Below are positions 52,800-63,417 of a stretch of DNA of 64,000 nucleotides, one piece after another. The first letter of the stretch is position 1. Every line of letters starts with the position of its first letter. Under the pieces are notes generated by a model, which had not been told where the DNA came from, did not search any database, and saw nothing but the letters and a program-made list of their open reading frames with translations. The translations under genes were made by a program, and so were the position numbers. Source of the DNA: Marisa cornuarietis (Eukaryota; Mollusca; Gastropoda; Architaenioglossa; Ampullariidae); contig SMMW01000042.1 of the NCBI GenBank assembly GCA_004794655.1, positions 1,054,001 through 1,118,000 on the forward strand, in the 5' to 3' direction.

Positions 52800-54882
52800 T
52801 CTGATAATCACATTCATTATCAACCTTTCATTGTCAACTAACATGGTTTTCTCTTCTTTCAAACATGGGGTTGTCATCCTGCTGCCAAGAAAATCTTGTC
52901 TTGACCCTGACAACTTAAAACTGTCTCAAGCCTTCCTTTCTTAATACAAAATACTGGAGAAGGCTGTATATCACTAACTATGCTACTTATTTGCAGACCA
53001 TAAGCTATAGAGTATTTCAGTCTTCTTTCTATGAACACCATGACAGCACTGCTTTGTGTAGTCGGTGATTTGCTGCTGACAACCTGTGATCAGGATCACA
53101 TTTCGTCTTCAGATCCTCTTCGTCTGACGACCGTATTCTAACTGTTCCTGTCACCAGAACAACAACATATGGTCACAGGACTTTTGGCTACTGTGCTGCA
53201 AAACAATGGAACTCTCTTCCTTTCCATATCCGCCACCTTCCTACAACTGAATCTTTCAAATCTGCACTGAAAACGCACCTTTTCCTTGAGCATTACTCTT
53301 AACACAGTCCACACAATGCTAGTCCTTCTTACCCTCCCCCCTTCCCTCTTGCTACTTTACCCATCTTTCTCGCAGAATCACTATATTTCTCTGTTCCTGT
53401 TACTTGATGCCTTTTGTTTTCTGTTTTGTCAGTACTGTCGTTTTCTTTCGTCCCCTGTGTTCTGTATCTACTTAGTCCACGTCTCTTCCTCGTTTTAAGC
53501 GCTAAGAGCATGCTCTCTATGAGTGTGAATATGCGCTATAAAAATCTTCACTATTATTATTTATTATTATTATTTCAGATCTGTCAATTCTTGATCTGTA
53601 GAATTTTGACTGATTTTTGGCAACATCATGAAATGGTTTCAGTCCTACCCAAAAAGACTGCAATCAGTCTGTGATGATCAAAGATTTGACCTCTACTCGC
53701 TGTGATATTGCCTTAGTTGCTGCCATGGTGTACAATTCAAATAACTAACTTCACATCTATACCTACTGACATAAAGTGTGGGTGCCACAAGGCTCCGTTC
53801 TCAGGCCAGTCTTCTTTGCCATCTGTGTCCAGTTACTGGGCTCTGTTATTTGCCAGCTTGGTCAGTTACCACATGTATGCTGATGATACACAGCTGCTTT
53901 TCTCTGGTCCTGTTTCTTAGCTAGAGCAGCACAGAGAATACTGTGAGCTTTTTGAAGGAGTAGATGAAAATGAGAAAATTAAAGCTGAATAAACAACAAC
54001 CCCCCCCTCCCAAAACTGAGGTTCTTCTAACCACCTGTAACTGTGATCTTAAAGTTACACAATGTTCCACTACTCTTATATTCTCTGGTGTATTCATCTC
54101 TACCAGATGGTGAGAAATATTGATGCACCACTCTTACTAGAGAACCACATAAATGTGGTTTGTAAATCAATTTTTGTAGAGCTTCATAGAATTCACCATA
54201 TAAGACATTTATTAGCAGTTTCTTACACTAAGAAACTCATGTCTACATTCATGCTATTTTGGCTGGACTGTTCCAACTCTCTGTTTGTTGAAGCTTGAGA
54301 GCCCAAGACCATGCTTCCTACACTGTTGTATGTAAATGCAAATCCAGTCAATGTGGTACCACTCCACTTTGAGCTGACTGGTTGCCTGTCTGTCCTGCTT
54401 TGACTACAAGGTGGCCCTACTCTGTTTCCATGGCCTTGCTTCAGAAGCTCTGTCCCGGTTATTAACACCTTATTAGCTCAGTTGGTCTCTTTGATCATGC
54501 CAACCTTCTGCATGTGCCACAAATCAGAGGAGATAAGTAAGACCAGCACTTTTTGTCTTTCTCTAGCCTCAGCACCTGGAATGCTTTGCCACCATTGTTT
54601 TGCACTTATATCATATTTGATGTTCTCAAGTCTGGTCTTAAGACCCATCTTTTCCAGGAATACTTGAGAATGTTTCTGCTGGCTTTTTCTTTTCTCAAGT
54701 CATACATTCCACTTCTGAGTACATGTATGATTTTTTTGCGTAGGCATTTTTTTGTGTGTGCTGTGTAAATATACATGTGTGACAAAGATAGATGTTAAAC
54801 CAACTGTTTGTGCCATAAAACATTGCTGCTAGCAGGGAAATGCATTATAAAAATGCTTTTTTTAAAATTATTATTATTATTA
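52800..54882 (+). mobile_element. CR1/L2-like LINE remnant
   Basis: In COMMD4 intron 1, sense orientation. Recognisable RT pieces: SSFKHGVVILLPRKSCLDPDNLK (in part, near 52855), HDSTALLCVVGDLLL (near 53040), an APFSGQ/GSVLRPV region with YADDTQLLFSGPVS (about 53770-53920), VRNIDAPLLLENHINVVCKS (about 54110) and LVACLSCFDYKVALLCFHGL (about 54380-54430). It ends in an (ATT)n tail at 54867-54882. Interrupted by 53095-53576. Many stops; inactive. Confidence 0.65.
53095..53576 (+). mobile_element. Nested 5'-truncated LINE 3' end
   Basis: Contains VTRTTTYGHRTFGYCAAKQW and LPTTESFKSALKTHLFLEHY (frame-shifted in places), AGCGCTAAGAGCATGCTC, ATATGCGCTATAAAAATC and an ATT-rich tail. It is the same family as 19003-20720 (-) and 24860-25130 (+). 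The larger LINE's RT continues after it, so this copy inserted later. Confidence 0.6.
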
Positions 54883-55596
54883 GGCATGTCTACCCAGCCT
54901 ATTACCCAACCTGAGCTTGGTAAATTGTCAACCCTCAAATAGTGGTCAAAATCCCCTTTTCATGGGCTTAGGGTGGGCCTACCCAAATCATTTTACCAGC
55001 TAGTAATTTGTTGGAGAAGCTCCCATCGGATAACTTTTTCCCTTGCAGGTTAAATGTTGTCGAGATTGTTACTGATTTTGTTCAACAGAAGCTAACAGAA
55101 TTTTTCTAGACCAAGCAGTTAATTGGACAGATATGATGGTACAAAATCCTCTTGTACATTCTTTTTATATTGAATTCATAATCTAAGACTAGCAGATTCC
55201 AAGAAAACAAAACTGATTATAGCAATCAGCTTGTACTCGTCAGTTATTCTGCTGTTCATTTTGTTTCGAAATGAAAATAAATTAATATTTTTGTGTTCCA
55301 TTACTAGCTTTAAACATCTTTTGGTCAGAACGAATATTTATTTATTTTTTTTTTTGTTTCTTTAACCTGAATCACTCATGCACAATGCCATCTATTTTTG
55401 GAAATTCCTGCTATGACAGTTAAGAAGCTTCACCTACTCAGTGGCTCATATAATCAGGAGTTAATTCACCTGTCAGGTTAACATAACCAGCTACTTACCA
55501 ACCCAGTTTCTAGCAGTTGTATCCATGCTAAATTCCTACTGTCCATTATCATGCGCACAGGACTATACAAACTCTTCTGTATGTTTTATTCACTAG
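54883..55596. other. COMMD4 intron 1 remainder, nothing recognised
   Basis: AT-rich; no repeat family or exon seen before the acceptor at 55595-55596. Confidence 0.4.
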
Positions 55597-55668
55597 AGAT
55601 TCAGATTCTGTGGGGATTTGGACTGCCCAGACTGGGTTCTTGCTGAAATCACCATTCTAGCCAAGCTG
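55597..55668 (+). CDS. COMMD4: COMMD4 exon 2 (residues 2-25)
   Basis: Encodes [20 protein letters not shown] and LAKL. Acceptor ATTCACTAG, donor GTAAAA, phase 0. It has no ATG of its own, so translation needs the upstream exon. Confidence 0.93.
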
Positions 55669-56120
55669 GTAAAATTTGATCAGCATGTTCATTTTACATA
55701 TACATTAATGCCTTTTAGATATAGCAGAGGTTTTAAAAAAAGACATGCAGAGATATATACCTTATAATACACATAATTTTTTCGTTCTCTATTTCCAGTA
55801 ATATCATACAACAATCAAAATACTTTAAAACTGTCATAAAATTTAATATATAGTCTTAATATTCCTTGTAGGTCAGCGCTTGATTTGATTTGAAATGATG
55901 GCGGTGTCAAGTATTAAGATATTTCGTTAAGAGTTGAAAAATATCCACAAATTATTAAGGCTATTAATGTGAGACTTCAGTCTTTACATTATGTCTGCAG
56001 ACCTCAGTCAAGATGAAAATGCTGTGTATTCAAGTTCTGAAGAGCATGGTTGGCAACCAAATTGATGTGAGATCTCTTTGTCTTAGTGTATAGCTTATCA
56101 AGCAGATTGTGGCCATTGTA

Positions 56121-56151
<31 letters not shown>

Positions 56152-59100
56152 AAATGAGTGAGCAAACATTATACAAATTCATACCATTTTTTGCAGGAGT
56201 GTTTTTTGTTGTATGGGAAGGTTGTAGACCATATTTGGTGCATCTTGCTCAATACCGTCTTTATTTTAATGTTCTTGTTACCCGTTATAAATTGTTACTC
56301 GTCACATCAAATGAAAATCTCTGATTCTGATGTCATTAATATCAACATCATTTACAACATACCTCATGTCAATCCAGTTAGTGAAAGGGCATCAAGAGAA
56401 TATGGAGTGCTCTGTCTCAAAGAACCTGCTAAAAGAATGCCAATAAAGTGTTCTTTCTGTTAATGTAGTATGAAAAGCTGTACAAATTGACATCAGATGC
56501 CAAATTTGGTAAGTTAAGTGCGTGTGTGTGTGTGTGTGTGTGTGTGTTCGCACTAATGACTGGCTTAAGATTGGTCTGTGAATAATGGTGAAAGCCTGAA
56601 GTAAGTTTTCATAATCAATCGTGTATGATTGAATAACAAGCATGTGAATAAGGAAACATCTCCTCTGTTGCTAAATGAGAGGAGCACCAACACCTGGCGA
56701 CGCACAATCATTGAAATAACCTTTCATCAGCAAGAAATATTAATTTCTAACCCTTTTTCCTTTTTTTCAGAAATGGGTGATGTAAAAGCCAGTATTGCAG
56801 CTCTTTCTTTCATCTTTTCAAATGCAGCTAAGTATGGATGTGATGATGAAACTTTGTCCAATGAATTGCAACAGCTTGGTCTTCCAAAAGGTTAGTACCA
56901 ATAACAAAAGTAAGGACCTGTGAAATGTCTGTAGAAGACAGAATGAAGAAGTAGAGACATAAAGAAATGAAACAAAAGACAAAACTTTATTTGTCCCAGA
57001 GGGCAATTCGGGGGCAGCTCGATAAAAATAACATCGCAACCTGTCCACATGCACCAGTCAGACTTTCGCCTTCATGTTTCGGTCATTCACACTAAGCACC
57101 AATAGAAAGACGCACGGCCGAAACAACAGACAGCCTCAGTCTCTTGGTCCCGCATGCAGGTACACAAAATTGGCGGCCCGATGAGAGTTGGAAAAATTCT
57201 CTTGACAGGACATGCCTGTCATCACAAAGGATTGCAGACACTTTCAGAAGTGACTGCCTGTTATATTGGCTATGAAGTGCACTCTAGGCTGTCCCCCAAT
57301 GACTTTGGAGCAGGTCGATAGTACACAATGTAAGCTGGTCATGTCCTTCACCGATAAGCTGTTGTAGAAACAGATAAACGAGAAGGACAGCATTGTCTTT
57401 ATGTGCAATCTATAAAAAAGCTGAAGAAATTGCTGGGAGACAGATAAAGAGTTCAGCTTCTGGAGAAGGAAGAGGTGCTGTTGAGCCTTCTTCACAACAG
57501 TTTGAGTGTTGGCATCCCAGCAAAGCCACCTGTCGAAGATGGTGCCCAGGTATTTAAAATCAGGAACAGTTTTCACCTCCTTATTGTGTATGATGCTTAC
57601 AGGACTGAGTGGAGAATTCCGACGGAAGTCAAAGACAATCTCTTTGGTCTTGCATTAAGTTCTAAGAAATTGTCATCTCAGGTATTTAAGTAAAGTGTGG
57701 AGGATGAACAGTCACTTGAAACAGGAGAATTAGTAAGATTTTAGCCAAGTTGTATTATATGTGCATAGAGAAATACACAAGAATAGATGTATCTGGCACA
57801 AAATTATTTTCATTAAACTCACTTCACTAGATGAAATACTTTCACCCAACACCCATCTGCTGTAGATAAAGGAGCGAAAATCTGAAAGTTCTAATCACTT
57901 GCATATAACAGTTACCATGGATACACCTCACTAAAATGCTTCCAGGGCTCGCATTGGTTGCAGCTTTGGTACTGTAATGAAAGATATCAAACTTTTGCTG
58001 TGGTGAATTCAGGTTACTTGATTTTTAGATAGTCCATGAAAACAGCAATGCACTTTGAATAAGGAGCACTCAAAGTACAATAGTTCTAGCATATGAAACA
58101 ATTTTTTTTATTAGATTTCATATCGGTGTTTACTGTCTATAAAATGCTTGGGTTTTTCAGGCCCTGCCATGAACATAATGAGTTTTATTGAGCAGTTGCA
58201 GAAACAAGTACATGCCAGTGAACATATGTTAAAATTATCTTTATACTTCTTGAGAGAAGCTGCTTTATTAACATCAGGTTTTATGCATGTAAATCTGTGT
58301 CACCAGCATTTGATAACCGGATATGATGAAATATCATTTTTTTCCCCAATTTATTACAAAATGTCTCGTGTAATGAGACCTCCAATCTACACTTTTTTAA
58401 TGTCTTCAGACCTTTCACACTACATCATTTATGTTTTCAGCTTCCTTTGAAAATTTTCTTTATGTTGGTTATGTTACATACACACATTTCTAGAAATCAT
58501 GTGATATATTGTAGTAGGTACACTTTTAGAAATCATTAAATTGGAGCATTAGTCATGAAAATGTATAACAAGGATCTTTAACAGTTCATGGCATGATAAT
58601 AATAGCTGTACCATACTGTATGATACCATTGTGTAAAGAATTCATCTTTGAGAGATTTAGCTTAAAGGTCAAACTTTTAGCATATGGTGGGAAAGAATGG
58701 GTTGACTCGAGGCAGGAAGGTAAGAAGTACATGCAGTGTCCGTTTTCTTAGAGATAATTCTTCATTAAGTGCCAGTTTTCTAATGATCACTCTTCATTAA
58801 TTGCTTCATTCAAGCCCGACAAGTACCCGCACTTCCTTCTGCCCTATCAAATCTATTCTTTCTCGCCAGATGGTGAAAGTTTGTCTTTTAAACCAACCGC
58901 ATGGAGATTGTGTTAGCATTTTTCTGTCTCTCAATAGAACACGCTACCTCACTTTGTCGTTCATATTCTGACTCTGTGGAAGAACTGCAGGCAGAATTTC
59001 GCCGTCAGAGTTTTCGTGGTGAGCATCCTGTTTATGCCTTATTGACAGCTAATAGATCCCGCAATTGACAGAGTAAAATTTATGTATAATATGCCTAATT

Positions 59101-60093
59101 TTATGTAATGTAGTTTTGATCTATCTTTTGAAGAGAAACATTTCTGTGTGATATAAAGTGAATAACACTTTCTGATCTTTACTTGTTTAAACATACCAGT
59201 GAATAATATGCAATTAATAATTCAGTTATCCTCTTGTAAATATGCATAGAACCTAGTGTGTTTTAAAAATTTGATCATAGCTTCAAGTTCTAAATTAATG
59301 TGGAATTTTTTAATAGTAAAGATGGTCCTGTTCAATGTTTGACCTTTAAACATTCTTGAACTTCATAGTCCACATAATACACATTTTTTATTTAATTAGG
59401 AGCAAAAGGACTTAATGTACAGTATATATGAAATGAGCTACAGCTAATTTCTTGATGTTCTTTAGTGTCAAAACTGGAATCGGTGCAGTGGAGAGTGGAC
59501 TATATATTGAGTTCAAGTGAACTAAAGGTGAGTTAACTAAGCAAAATGTGTTAGAGAGTATTTTGCCAGTTTCTTTATGTTAAAACATGGACTTTCATGT
59601 TTTAGGTGTGCATTTCGTAGTAATTCTAAAATTATGGGGGTAACTGTGTATAGCAGATTGGCTCTTCTTGGCTGATAAGTCTTAGACTTGTTTGTATTTT
59701 CTCATATCTGACAATGTAAACTGGCTATTGTATTTTACAGGACGTTAATGAACCTAGTCTTCAACTCAAGCTGCAGATAAAAGATCCTGAGACAGGGAAA
59801 ATTAGACCTGTTGCTTTCACTCTCACTGCCAACAAATTTAGAGTCCTCCTCAGTGGTGAGTCTGAAACTGTTGTTCTCTAAATAATAGGTTTTGTTCAGA
59901 AATGAAGACTTTGCAATAATTAACCATGTCTTCTTCCTGTTTTGCAATTTCCTGTTTAAATACAGACAATATAAAAATATACATCTGTTATCAAAAGAAT
60001 TTCTGATGTTTATTGATGAGTGTTTGTTCTTGGTTTTCTTCATTTTCAGAGCTTAAGCAAGCAAATTCTCTGATGGAAGACTTAAAATCATAG
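55597..60093 (+). CDS. COMMD4: COMM domain-containing protein 4 (COMMD4), residues 2 to end
   Basis: COMMD proteins form the decameric ring of the Commander/CCC complex, which supports endosomal cargo recycling and modulates NF-kB and copper homeostasis. Exons: 55597-55668, 56001-56066, 56469-56508, 56771-56890, 58938-59018, 59466-59527, 59741-59855, 60050-60093. All junctions are in frame; with the initiator Met the protein is 200 aa, close to the human length of 199. The N-terminal [18 protein letters not shown] is nearly family-invariant. The helical N domain continues through [13 protein letters not shown] and [14 protein letters not shown]. The C-terminal COMM domain (about 132-200) has [14 protein letters not shown] and [20 protein letters not shown]. 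Intron 1 is long and LINE-filled if 51667 is correct. Confidence 0.93.
56001..56066 (+). CDS. COMMD4: COMMD4 exon 3 (residues 26-47)
   Basis: Encodes [20 protein letters not shown] then ID. Acceptor TGTCTGCAG, donor GTGAGA, phase 0. Confidence 0.9.
56118..56152. repeat. (TG)n(AG)n microsatellite
   Basis: Compound dinucleotide tract in COMMD4 intron 3. Confidence 0.85.
56469..56508 (+). CDS. COMMD4: COMMD4 exon 4, 40 bp (residues 48-60)
   Basis: Encodes [13 protein letters not shown] plus the first base of the next codon. Acceptor AATGTAG, donor GTAAGT. It matches the IDYEKILKLT-DAKF region of the family. Confidence 0.9.
56521..56547. repeat. (GT)n microsatellite
   Basis: Dinucleotide tract just downstream of the COMMD4 exon 4 donor. 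Confidence 0.85.
56771..56890 (+). CDS. COMMD4: COMMD4 exon 5 (residues 61-100)
   Basis: Encodes [20 protein letters not shown], then [12 protein letters not shown]. Acceptor TTTTTTTCAG, donor GTTAGT. The first codon is completed from exon 4, the last base starts E101. Confidence 0.93.
56915..57690 (-). mobile_element. 5'-truncated LINE, RT 3' end
   Basis: Antisense in COMMD4 intron 5. The minus-strand frame reads [20 protein letters not shown], then [27 protein letters not shown] and [16 protein letters not shown], a typical RT-to-C-terminal segment. The 3' region has GAATTGCCCTCTGGGACAAA followed by TAAAG, the tail motif of several animal LINEs. A stop after about 110 codons and frameshifts make it inactive. 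Confidence 0.75.
57691..58937. other. Rest of COMMD4 intron 5, nothing recognised
   Basis: An open frame at 58148-58450 shows no COMMD or other domain and is not needed for the transcript. Confidence 0.45.
58938..59018 (+). CDS. COMMD4: COMMD4 exon 6 (residues 101-127)
   Basis: Encodes (E)[17 protein letters not shown] and AEFRRQSFR. Acceptor CTCAATAG, donor GTGAGC. It matches the KEHAASLCR motif of the family. Confidence 0.9.
59466..59527 (+). CDS. COMMD4: COMMD4 exon 7 (residues 128-148)
   Basis: Encodes (V)[19 protein letters not shown] and K, the start of the COMM domain with its conserved W-R-V-D-Y. Acceptor TTCTTTAG, donor GTGAGT. Confidence 0.92.
59741..59855 (+). CDS. COMMD4: COMMD4 exon 8 (residues 149-186)
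   Basis: Encodes [20 protein letters not shown] and [19 protein letters not shown]-domain strands and helix. Acceptor ATTTTACAG, donor GTGAGT. Confidence 0.92.
60050..60093 (+). CDS. COMMD4: COMMD4 last exon (residues 187-200)
   Basis: Encodes (E)[13 protein letters not shown] and TAG. Acceptor CATTTTCAG. The LLSELKQA-xx-LM ending is family-typical. Confidence 0.92.
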
Positions 60094-60410
60094 CTTAGTA
60101 CCTACATATATATCTGTTCTTCTCTGTGTTTGTGTGTGTGTGTGCTTGCGTGTGCATATGTGTGTGTTAGAGAGAGAGAGTGTGTGGCGGGGAGCAAACA
60201 TGTACTAATATATCAGAATCATATAACTTAGTTTTTAAAATATTTAAAATGGTTTAGACATTCCGTAAGTGCAAATATTTGATGAAACTTTCACATTGTT
60301 ACAAAGAAAAACTGTTTTTGATAAAGCTATTGACAGTAAAACGTTGCACAAGACTTACATGTATATATCTGTAGAGGTGTAGTCATGTGCTCTGCATTGA
60401 ACATCAGGTG

Positions 60411-60416
60411 AATAAA
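60411..60416 (+). terminator. Polyadenylation signal for COMMD4 (candidate)
   Basis: AATAAA about 320 bases after the stop, followed by a GT-rich stretch. Confidence 0.55.
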
Positions 60417-60854
60417 TGTTGGTACACACATTATCATCGTTATGAGATTTAACAGTGTCTCTGATGCTTGCAGTCATGCTTTGAGATTTACTGCTGTTAT
60501 TGTGCTCACTGTTGGCTTACCTTTACATACTGTATTTTAAAATTTTAACTCTATTTCTAAAATTTCCTGACTTTTTTTTAAGGATGTGCAATGAATATGT
60601 GCAAAAACAGGTGCATTGCAAAGGCATGCAAGCATATGCTTTTTTATGTATATAAATTCTGTTACAGTTATGAGAGCCTCTCTCAGTCCCATAAGCAAAG
60701 TATAAACTTTGTGAAAGTTTTGAAAATCATCAGCTAATGAATGAAAAATAATCAACTCAAGAACATAATAACATTAATAAGAACACCCACCTCCCCATGG
60801 AAAGGATGGAAGAAGATTAGCAAACTATGCCACACACCTAATTTCAAATGTGCC

Positions 60855-61320
60855 TTTTATTTAATGATAATAGTAGTATTTACAACGCACTTTTCCGCAC
60901 TTGGCAGTGAGCTCACAGTGCTTGAACGAAGAGCAGCATGAGAAACAACTTGAGCACCTATACAGATTCCAAAATGACCAAAACAAAAGTGGCAAGGAGA
61001 GGGTTGAAAAGATGGCAAGAAAAGGGGAGGCCACCAACTATTGAAGCTATTCGATCTTTCCCTCCATGCTAAGATGTGAAAGTTTCAAAGCTAGTCACAG
61101 GGGTGAGGCGCAATTCATTACACAAGGGCCTGATGAGGAGGCAGAGATACCTGTATTTGTGTAGTCTGTGTAGGCATACACGAGAGGTCTGAATAAGCAC
61201 CGAGGGCTGACATCTCACGTATTATGGGTCAAGACCTTGAAGGCAACGCTAGAGCAGTGGCCACTTCGTAGCTGGAGCGAACCCAGACTGGCAACCAGTG
61301 CAGCTCAAGGCTTGTTTTCC
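60855..61320 (-). repeat. CR1/L2-like LINE 3' fragment
   Basis: On the minus strand, about 61305-61265 reads ELHWLPVWVRS, the hallmark LHWLPV motif near the C-terminus of CR1/L2-type RT proteins. The 3' side ends in AAGTGCGTTGTAAATACTAC and a short ATT-like tail. No intact frame. Confidence 0.45.
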
Positions 61321-61899
61321 CTCGTGTCATATATATAGTCCAAATATTTAGCCTACAAACGGTACGATGAAACTAAGGGATCTTGCAGAGAAATGCGTTA
61401 TTCATAAAAAAAAACTGTATAATCCATTAAAAACTTTTTAACAAAACTAAATTATTCAGGTCTTCGTTGTTGATGGCGATATTTCCACCTTCATTCTTTG
61501 ACCCATTATGGAACAATTAATAGCTTTTAACATGATTTTACACTGCAAATTTACTTCGCTTATTATTGACTTTAAAGTATAGCAACGTTGCTTTGAACTG
61601 GTTAAAAAGACAAAACATTGTATATCCGCTACTCGGGGTAACTGTTGTCGCCTGCGTGATGTCGTGTCTCACAGAAGTGAGTGTCGCGTCTCCTGACAGA
61701 TTGTCAGCGCACAAAGCATTCAAACGGAGCAGATCAATGGAAGGGTGGGGAGGAGAGATACTCCGCCGGCCGTTTGTCGTGATGGGGGAGATAAAAAGTG
61801 CTCGCTCGCCCCATCTCACACAGAAGAGGTCGCCCCATACCACAAACCACCGTCCAGCAACTCGCCCAACATATAGGAACTACAAAGGGAGCAGAAACA

Positions 61900-62505
61900 A
61901 ACATATATCATCGTATCCACACACCAACATGCAAACACCACCCTGGACACTTCCACAACCACAGACTTTGACCTTACTCGATCAGTAGAGCAAAGAAGAA
62001 CACCAAATCACTTCAAGTTCAAATTAAGCATCATCTACATTCTACAAAGACTATACGCAGATATATACAGACGAATCTTATGTTCCAGAGACACAAACGA
62101 CCGGACTGGGATTTTACTCACCAGAGAACATGTCCATCGCCACCACATTCCCGAGGCATATCACCATCTTCACTCTTCAGACAGTATACAACCTAAAATG
62201 AAGGACATCACATGGCAATACCTTGTCATTTAGACTCACTTTCAGCACTCCATGTGCTAAAAAACAAATAATCTAACAGAATTGATATAGTATATGAGAT
62301 ACTGTCGCTCATAAATAAGATGGAGACATTAGATTTCTGGGCGACCTCCCATATTGAAATCAAGGGGAATGAAGAGGCTGATAGACTAGCTCTACTGGCA
62401 GTAAAACAAAATACCAGTTCTACAGTCCCCAATCTAAACATTGCTATTTCACAAGCAGAGAGAAGAATAGCCATAAAGCCAGCAATACAAATAAAAATAA
62501 TGTAG
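61900..62505 (+). pseudogene. LINE RNase H domain remnant
   Basis: QIYTDESYVPETQTTGLGFY at about 62057-62116 matches the YTDGS start of retrotransposon RNase H, with its catalytic Asp. WATSHIEIKGNEEADRLALL at about 62338-62397 matches the H-x-x-I-x-GNE-x-AD end, with His and Asp. RNase H is found in I-clade and related LINEs. Frames are broken between the two blocks. The frame from 61566 may be the preceding part, but is not recognisable. Confidence 0.6.
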
Positions 62506-62974
62506 CAAGAGAAATACGCTAGTGAAGGTAAAGGAACTAGAACCGAAGACTGTTAGATGACCAGCCTATAGTAATACTCTGCTTTTCCTCAGATCAAATA
62601 GTTCCCACCAAACTAAAATAGAATAGATAATATAATAAATTTTAAATATCTCTGAAATAAACTAAACCATGCGAAACATGGGGTTCCATTATTTAACCAT
62701 AAACAGAACTATAACCAGACTAATGTAGTGTAACAATAAATAAAGTAAAAAGCTAGATCCCTTTTTGAAAAACAAAACTATACACAAACTGTAAAGATGG
62801 TGGCAAACAAAACAAATACCAGGTTTATAAACTATAACAAATAATGAACAGCAGAAACAAATAGAGAACCTGAAAATACAGAAAAATCTAGAATAAAATA
62901 AGTCTAGAATATAGGAATAGGACAACATAAGGGATCTGGCAACCAGTATATACAGTTCACAACCACTGCAGACT
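62506..62974. other. A-rich, gene-free stretch
   Basis: Probably the LINE 3' flank; no feature recognised. Confidence 0.4.
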
Positions 62975-63181
62975 TATGGGGCGCCAAGAGGGGAATTTTC
63001 TCAAATTTGCTATTTCTAGCTATACATTGCAATGTATAATTATAGAAAGCAATGTATAGCTATACATTGCATTTTATACTTATAGATTGCATTTTATATT
63101 TATACAATTCATTCTATAATTATAGATTGCATTCTATAGCTATACAATGCAATGTAGAGAGAGAAAACTCGGCGCCCCATA
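62975..63181. mobile_element. 207-bp inverted-repeat element with TSD CAGACT (MITE-like)
   Basis: The perfect 11-bp terminal inverted repeat TATGGGGCGCC (62975-62985) / GGCGCCCCATA (63171-63181) is flanked by CAGACT at 62969-62974 and 63182-63187. Partly matching G/T-rich segments follow inside (GGGGAATTTTCTC / GAGAGAAAACTC). The centre is a 20-bp AT-rich array. No coding capacity. Family unknown. Confidence 0.6.
63026..63145. repeat. 20-bp near-palindromic tandem array, 6 units plus partial
   Basis: Units of exactly 20 bp start at 63026, 63046, 63066, 63086, 63106 and 63126, with a partial at 63146. Consensus is near ATTGCATTTTATANTTATAG, with ends alternating between TATAG and TATAC. Most units contain ATTGCA or TTGCAAT-like cores and self-complementary TATAGCTATA steps. 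Confidence 0.8.
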
Positions 63182-63344
63182 CAGACTTGGCAGGCCTCCT
63201 GGACACAAAAAGCATGGGACCGCAAGAGGTCGAGGTTCACAAAGAACAGTTAAAAAAAAACCTGCGGCGCCACGGAGCAATGACCCTCCTCTCACACCTC
63301 CACCAACCCTTTCCCCTCCTCGAGCCTCCTCTCCTCCACTCCCC

Positions 63345-63402
63345 AGTATTCCCCCAATTCCCCCTCCCCCCACAGTACGAAATCACTTTAGGTGGAAGCA
63401 AA
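63345..63402 (+). repeat. SINE 3' end fragment
   Basis: CCCTCCCCCCACAGTACGAA then ATCACTTTAGGTGGAAGCA parallels CCCTTTCCCCCCATAGTGTG and AAATCGCCGCAAGGTGGAAGC of the SINE at 2858-3120. Confidence 0.4.
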
Positions 63403-63417
63403 AAAGGAACAGCCAGG

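Noticed and set aside
58148..58450. Additional COMMD4 exon
   Set aside because: Exon 5 to exon 6 already gives the conserved [13 protein letters not shown]; this frame has no COMMD similarity.
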